DNA from: Marinobacter santoriniensis NKSG1
GTDB taxonomy: Bacteria; Pseudomonadota; Gammaproteobacteria; Pseudomonadales; Oleiphilaceae
Direction of reading: 5' to 3'
Length of the DNA: 64,000 nucleotides
NCBI RefSeq assembly: GCF_000347775.1
Contig: NZ_APAT01000023.1
Location: 43,752-107,751, forward strand
The position numbers and the translations under genes are program-made. Below the pieces are notes generated by a model. That model was not told where the DNA came from and did not search any database. It saw only the letters and a list, made by a program, of their open reading frames with translations. Shown piece after piece: positions 60,709 to 64,000 of the stretch; the first letter of the stretch is position 1; each line of letters begins with the position of its first letter.

Positions 60709-62130
60709 ATGGCCATCAGGAAGCTGCTGATCGCGAACAGAGGCGAGATCGCGGTCAGAATTGCCCGGGCCTGTAGTGAACTGGGTGTACGCTCAGTGGC
60801 GATCTATTCGGAAGCCGATGAGTACTCGTTGCACGTCAAGAAAGCGGATGAATCCTACCAGATCAGCAAGGATCCCCTGTCGGGATACCTGAATCCGCAT
60901 CACATCGTGAACCTGGCGGTGGAAACCGGCTGCGATGCCCTGCATCCGGGGTATGGGTTCCTGTCCGAGAACGCGGAACTGGCCGCGATCTGCAAGGATC
61001 GGGGCATTACCTTCGTGGGGCCGTCTTCCGAAGCGATTGCTTCCATGGGCGACAAGACCCAGGCAAGACAAACCGCTCTGGCCGCTGGCGTACCGGTAAC
61101 GCCCGGCTCGGAAGGAAACCTGGAGGACGTTGAGGACGCCGTGGCGCAGGCCGCTGACATCGGTTATCCGGTGATGCTCAAGGCCACGTCCGGTGGCGGT
61201 GGCCGGGGTATCCGGCGCTGCGATAACGAAAAAGAGCTACGCCAGAATTACGAGCGCGTGATTTCCGAAGCCACCAAGGCGTTCGGAAGCGCCGAGGTGT
61301 TTCTGGAAAAGTGCATCATCGAGCCGCGCCACATTGAGGTCCAGATCCTGGCGGACAGTCACGGCAATGTGGTTCATCTGTACGAGCGTGACTGCTCCAT
61401 TCAGCGGCGCAACCAGAAGCTGATCGAACTGGCACCGTCCCCCCAGCTCGAAGAAAGCCAGCGCGAATACATTGGCGATCTGGCCAAGCGAGTGGCAAAA
61501 CAGTGTGGCTACGTGAATGCCGGGACCGTGGAATTCCTGCTGGACCATGACGGCAGCTTCTATTTTATGGAAATGAACACCCGGGTGCAGGTGGAGCACA
61601 CCATCACCGAGGAAATCACCGGGGTGGATATCATCAAGGCCCAGATCCGTATTGCTGCCGGCGAACCGCTGGGCCTCAAGCAGGAAGACATAAGCTATCG
61701 TGGCTTCGCCGCCCAGTTCCGCATCAACGCGGAAGATCCCAAGAATGGTTTCCTGCCCAGCTTTGGCCGGATCAGCCGTTACTATTCAGCCGGTGGCCCG
61801 GGCGTCCGGACTGACGCCAACATGTACACCGGTTATGAAATCCCGCCCTATTACGATTCCATGTGTGCCAAGCTGATTGTCTGGGCCATGGACTGGCCGG
61901 AGCTGATTGCACGCTCCCGCCGGGCGCTGGGCGACATGGGCATTTACGGTGTCCAGACCACCATTCCTTATTATAAGCAGATCCTGGAGCACCCCGATTT
62001 CCAGGGCGCTGATTTCAATACCGGTTTTGTCGAGCGCAATCCGCAGTTGTTGGAATACAGCAGCAAGACCCGCCCCGAATCCATCGCCACAGCCATTGCT
62101 GCCGCCATCGCAGCCCAGGCGGGCCTGTAA
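60709..62130 (+). CDS. pycA: Pyruvate carboxylase subunit A (biotin carboxylase)
   Basis: 473 residues of the biotin carboxylase family. KLLIANRGEIAVRIARA at the N-terminus, the ATP-grasp glycine loop KATSGGGGRGIRRC near residue 158, and EMNTRVQVEHTITEEITG near 290 containing the catalytic Glu-Arg pair. It carboxylates biotin on the partner subunit using bicarbonate and ATP. AccC is similar, but the adjacent oadA/pycB gene indicates the two-subunit pyruvate carboxylase found in pseudomonads, which makes oxaloacetate. GAGAGG precedes the ATG at 60709; earlier in-frame starts lack a site. Confidence 0.9.
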   Translation: MAIRKLLIANRGEIAVRIARACSELGVRSVAIYSEADEYSLHVKKADESYQISKDPLSGYLNPHHIVNLAVETGCDALHPGYGFLSENAELAAICKDRGITFVGPSSEAIASMGDKTQARQTALAAGVPVTPGSEGNLEDVEDAVAQAADIGYPVMLKATSGGGGRGIRRCDNEKELRQNYERVISEATKAFGSAEVFLEKCIIEPRHIEVQILADSHGNVVHLYERDCSIQRRNQKLIELAPSPQLEESQREYIGDLAKRVAKQCGYVNAGTVEFLLDHDGSFYFMEMNTRVQVEHTITEEITGVDIIKAQIRIAAGEPLGLKQEDISYRGFAAQFRINAEDPKNGFLPSFGRISRYYSAGGPGVRTDANMYTGYEIPPYYDSMCAKLIVWAMDWPELIARSRRALGDMGIYGVQTTIPYYKQILEHPDFQGADFNTGFVERNPQLLEYSSKTRPESIATAIAAAIAAQAGL

Positions 62131-62151
62131 AAGAATATTGGAGAGATCCTG

Positions 62152-63951
62152 ATGAGTAAGCGCAAGATTCATATTACCGACGTTATCCTGAGGGACGCGC
62201 ACCAGTCCCTGATCGCAACCCGATTGCGGACCGAAGACATGCTGCCGGCCTGCGAGTGGCTGGATCAGGCCGGTTACTGGTCGCTGGAATGCTGGGGTGG
62301 CGCCACCTTCGACGCCTGTGTCCGCTTTCTGAAGGAAGACCCGTGGGAGCGCCTGCGGACCCTGCGCGAGGCCCTGCCCAACACCCGCCTGCAGATGCTG
62401 CTGCGGGGCCAGAACCTGCTGGGTTATCGCCACTATGGCGATGACGTTGTCGAGGCGTTCGTGGCCAAGGCTGCCGAAAACGGCATGGACGTGTTCCGTA
62501 TTTTCGATGCGTTGAACGACGTCCGTAACCTGGAGACCAGCATCAAGGCGGTCAAGAAAGCCGGCAAGCATGCCCAGGGTACGATCTGCTATACCGTCAG
62601 CCCGGTTCACAATACCGATGCCTATCTGGAACAGGCCAAAGCCATGGCTGATATGGGCGCCGACAGTATTGCCATCAAGGACATGGCGGGCCTGCTGACG
62701 CCGGGCGTCACCGCGGAACTGGTGGGCAAGCTGAAAGACACGCTGGACCTGCCGGTGTTCCTGCACTCCCATGCCACTTCGGGTATGGCGCCGATGTGCC
62801 AGTGGGCGGCAATGGAAGCGGGCGTGGACCACATCGATACCGCACTGTCGGCCTTCGCCGGCGGTACCAGTCACCCGCCCACCGAATCGCTGGTGGCGGC
62901 CCTTCATGATGCGGGTTATGAGACCGGCCTGAATCTCGAATTGCTGGACAAGGCGACCCGTTATTTCCGCGAAGTCCGCAAGAAGTACCACCAGTTCGAA
63001 AGCGAATACAACGGCGTGGACACGTCTGTGCTGCTGTCCCAGGTACCGGGCGGCATGATGTCCAACCTGGCGAACCAGCTCAAGGAGCAGGGTGCCCTCG
63101 ATCGCATCCAGAATGTCTTTGAAGAAATCCCCCGGGTCCGGAAAGACCTCGGCTATCCCCCGCTGGTGACGCCGACGTCCCAGATCGTCGGTACCCAGGC
63201 GGTGATCAACGTTCTCGCCGGCAAGCGCTACGAGTCCATCACCAACGAGGTCAAGAAGTACCTGCAGGGCTGGTACGGCAAGGCCCCGGCCGCCGTCGAC
63301 CAGGAGTTGCAGCGTCGCGCGGTTGGTAAGGAGGACCTGATCGAGGAGCGCCCGGCTAACCTGATCCCTCACGAACTCGACGAGTTGCGCAAGCAGGTGG
63401 GTGATCTGGCCACTGCCGAAGAGGACGTACTGACCTACGCCATGTTCCCGGATCAGGCCCGCGCCTATCTCGAACAGCGTCGCGACGGAACCCTGGAGCC
63501 CGAGCCGCTCGAGCCCATCCCTGCCAAAGGCACTGGCGGACCCGTGGATACCAAGTTCAAGATCACCGTGCATGGTGAGAGCTACGACATTCACGTTACC
63601 GGTGCCAACCCGGTCAGCGATGGCGAGCGCCGGTTCTACATGACCGTGGACGGCGTGCCGGAGGAGATTCACCTGGCGTCGCTCAGTGATGGCAACGAGG
63701 GCGGCGGCAAGAGCGGCGGTCGTGCCAGTGCCACCAAAGAGGGGCACGTCACCACCAGCATGCCGGGCAACATTGTGGACGTGCTGGTCAAGGAGGGCGA
63801 TCAGGTCGAAGCCGGCGATCCGGTGCTGATCATCGAAGCCATGAAGATGGAAACCGAGGTGAAAGCCACCATCAGCGGCTCCGTGAAAGGCGTGTTCATC
63901 GCCAAGGGCGACCGCGTGGTACCCGGTGAAGTTCTGGTGGACATCGAATAA
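62152..63951 (+). CDS. oadA: Pyruvate carboxylase subunit B / oxaloacetate decarboxylase alpha-like
   Basis: 599 residues. An HMGL-like carboxyltransferase TIM barrel (about 1-275; ITDVILRDAHQSLIATR with the metal-binding Asp, and HSHATSGMA) and PYC_OADA domain (about 290-480) are joined by a linker to a C-terminal biotinyl domain, with the biotin Lys in IIEAMKMETEV near residue 566. It transfers CO2 from biotin to pyruvate. OadB and OadG, needed for the sodium-pumping decarboxylase, are not seen before the window ends, so the carboxylase role (PycB) is favoured. GGAGAG precedes the ATG, 21 bases after pycA. Confidence 0.93.
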   Translation: MSKRKIHITDVILRDAHQSLIATRLRTEDMLPACEWLDQAGYWSLECWGGATFDACVRFLKEDPWERLRTLREALPNTRLQMLLRGQNLLGYRHYGDDVVEAFVAKAAENGMDVFRIFDALNDVRNLETSIKAVKKAGKHAQGTICYTVSPVHNTDAYLEQAKAMADMGADSIAIKDMAGLLTPGVTAELVGKLKDTLDLPVFLHSHATSGMAPMCQWAAMEAGVDHIDTALSAFAGGTSHPPTESLVAALHDAGYETGLNLELLDKATRYFREVRKKYHQFESEYNGVDTSVLLSQVPGGMMSNLANQLKEQGALDRIQNVFEEIPRVRKDLGYPPLVTPTSQIVGTQAVINVLAGKRYESITNEVKKYLQGWYGKAPAAVDQELQRRAVGKEDLIEERPANLIPHELDELRKQVGDLATAEEDVLTYAMFPDQARAYLEQRRDGTLEPEPLEPIPAKGTGGPVDTKFKITVHGESYDIHVTGANPVSDGERRFYMTVDGVPEEIHLASLSDGNEGGGKSGGRASATKEGHVTTSMPGNIVDVLVKEGDQVEAGDPVLIIEAMKMETEVKATISGSVKGVFIAKGDRVVPGEVLVDIE

Positions 63952-63969
63952 CGGTCCCGCCGGACACAA

Positions 63970-63999
63970 AAAAAAGCCCCTCGTTTTGAGGGGCTTTTT
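63970..63999 (+). terminator. Rho-independent terminator of pycAB
   Basis: GCCCCTC (63976-63982) pairs with GAGGGGC (63988-63994) around GTTTT, followed by five Ts and preceded by a run of As that extends the stem and makes it bidirectional. It lies 18 bases after the stop, which supports the absence of further oad genes in the transcript. Confidence 0.93.
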
Positions 64000-64000
64000 C

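Noticed and set aside
62152..63951. Sodium-pumping oxaloacetate decarboxylase alpha subunit
   Set aside because: The protein family fits, but the gene is preceded by a biotin carboxylase gene and followed at once by a terminator, without oadB or oadG.
61786..63969. 727-residue open frame on the minus strand
   Set aside because: It is wholly antisense to pycA and oadA, whose domains are complete, and arises from the GC-rich codon pattern. No ribosome-binding site or recognisable domain.
1..64000. tRNA, rRNA, CRISPR array, transposase or prophage genes
   Set aside because: None was recognised on either strand. The inverted repeats found are single structures, not regularly spaced arrays.

Overview
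The window looks like chromosomal DNA of a marine, aerobic, motile gammaproteobacterium, most likely Marinobacter or a close relative. The reasons are the GC-rich coding sequence, Shine-Dalgarno-led genes in short operons with ATGA or GTGA overlaps, many chemotaxis and cyclic-di-GMP proteins, TRAP and sodium-coupled transporters, and a two-subunit PycA/PycB-type pyruvate carboxylase as in pseudomonads. The genus call is inference from remembered protein similarity. There is no rRNA in the window, and I saw no tRNA, CRISPR array, prophage or intact insertion sequence.

Layout. (1) 1-6.4 kb: the 5' part of an hcp gene (type VI secretion tube) with a sigma-54-like promoter, a Cache-PAS-PAS-GGDEF cyclase, a TauE/SafE exporter, a lytic transglycosylase and an amidase. 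(2) 6.5-12.6 kb: a small unknown protein, then a four-gene minus-strand operon (DUF4331 protein, lipoprotein, TPR protein, HupE/UreJ-type membrane protein) divergent from an ECF sigma/anti-sigma pair. Both promoters carry the same bipartite motif at the same spacing, which suggests one autoregulated system. (3) 12.6-21 kb: an HDOD-GAF signalling protein, the metNIQ methionine importer, a 1-Cys peroxiredoxin, an AGCS symporter, a CBS protein and S-formylglutathione hydrolase. (4) 20.6-33.4 kb: a signalling and transport region with degenerate HD-GYP and EAL proteins, an XRE regulator, a solo Aer-like FAD-PAS protein, a periplasmic binding protein, a diguanylate cyclase, MATE and DMT exporters, a complete Aer receptor, an NSS symporter and an HBM-type chemoreceptor.

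(5) 33.5-59.2 kb: a catabolic island. It has two uptake systems (TRAP dctPQM and a Liv-type ABC importer), a probable outer-membrane porin, two CoA ligases, three acyl-CoA dehydrogenases, an enoyl-CoA hydratase, a MaoC hydratase, a thioesterase, three SDR dehydrogenases, a ketopantoate-reductase-like enzyme, a class II aldolase-like protein, an APH-type kinase and a SurE phosphatase. The kinase plus the acyl-CoA dehydrogenase carrying an ADGPDEVH motif look like the two halves of ACAD10/ACAD11, which handle 4-hydroxyacyl-CoAs through a phosphorylated intermediate. The island may therefore take up and degrade a hydroxylated, lactone-derived or branched carboxylic acid. A TTTCGC-NNN-GCGAAA palindrome or variants of it lie in front of several of these units and may bind a shared regulator encoded elsewhere.

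(6) 59.6-64 kb: a possible small secreted protein, a CBS protein and the two pyruvate carboxylase subunits, ending in a strong terminator. Several gene-free gaps hold long inverted repeats of REP/BIME type.
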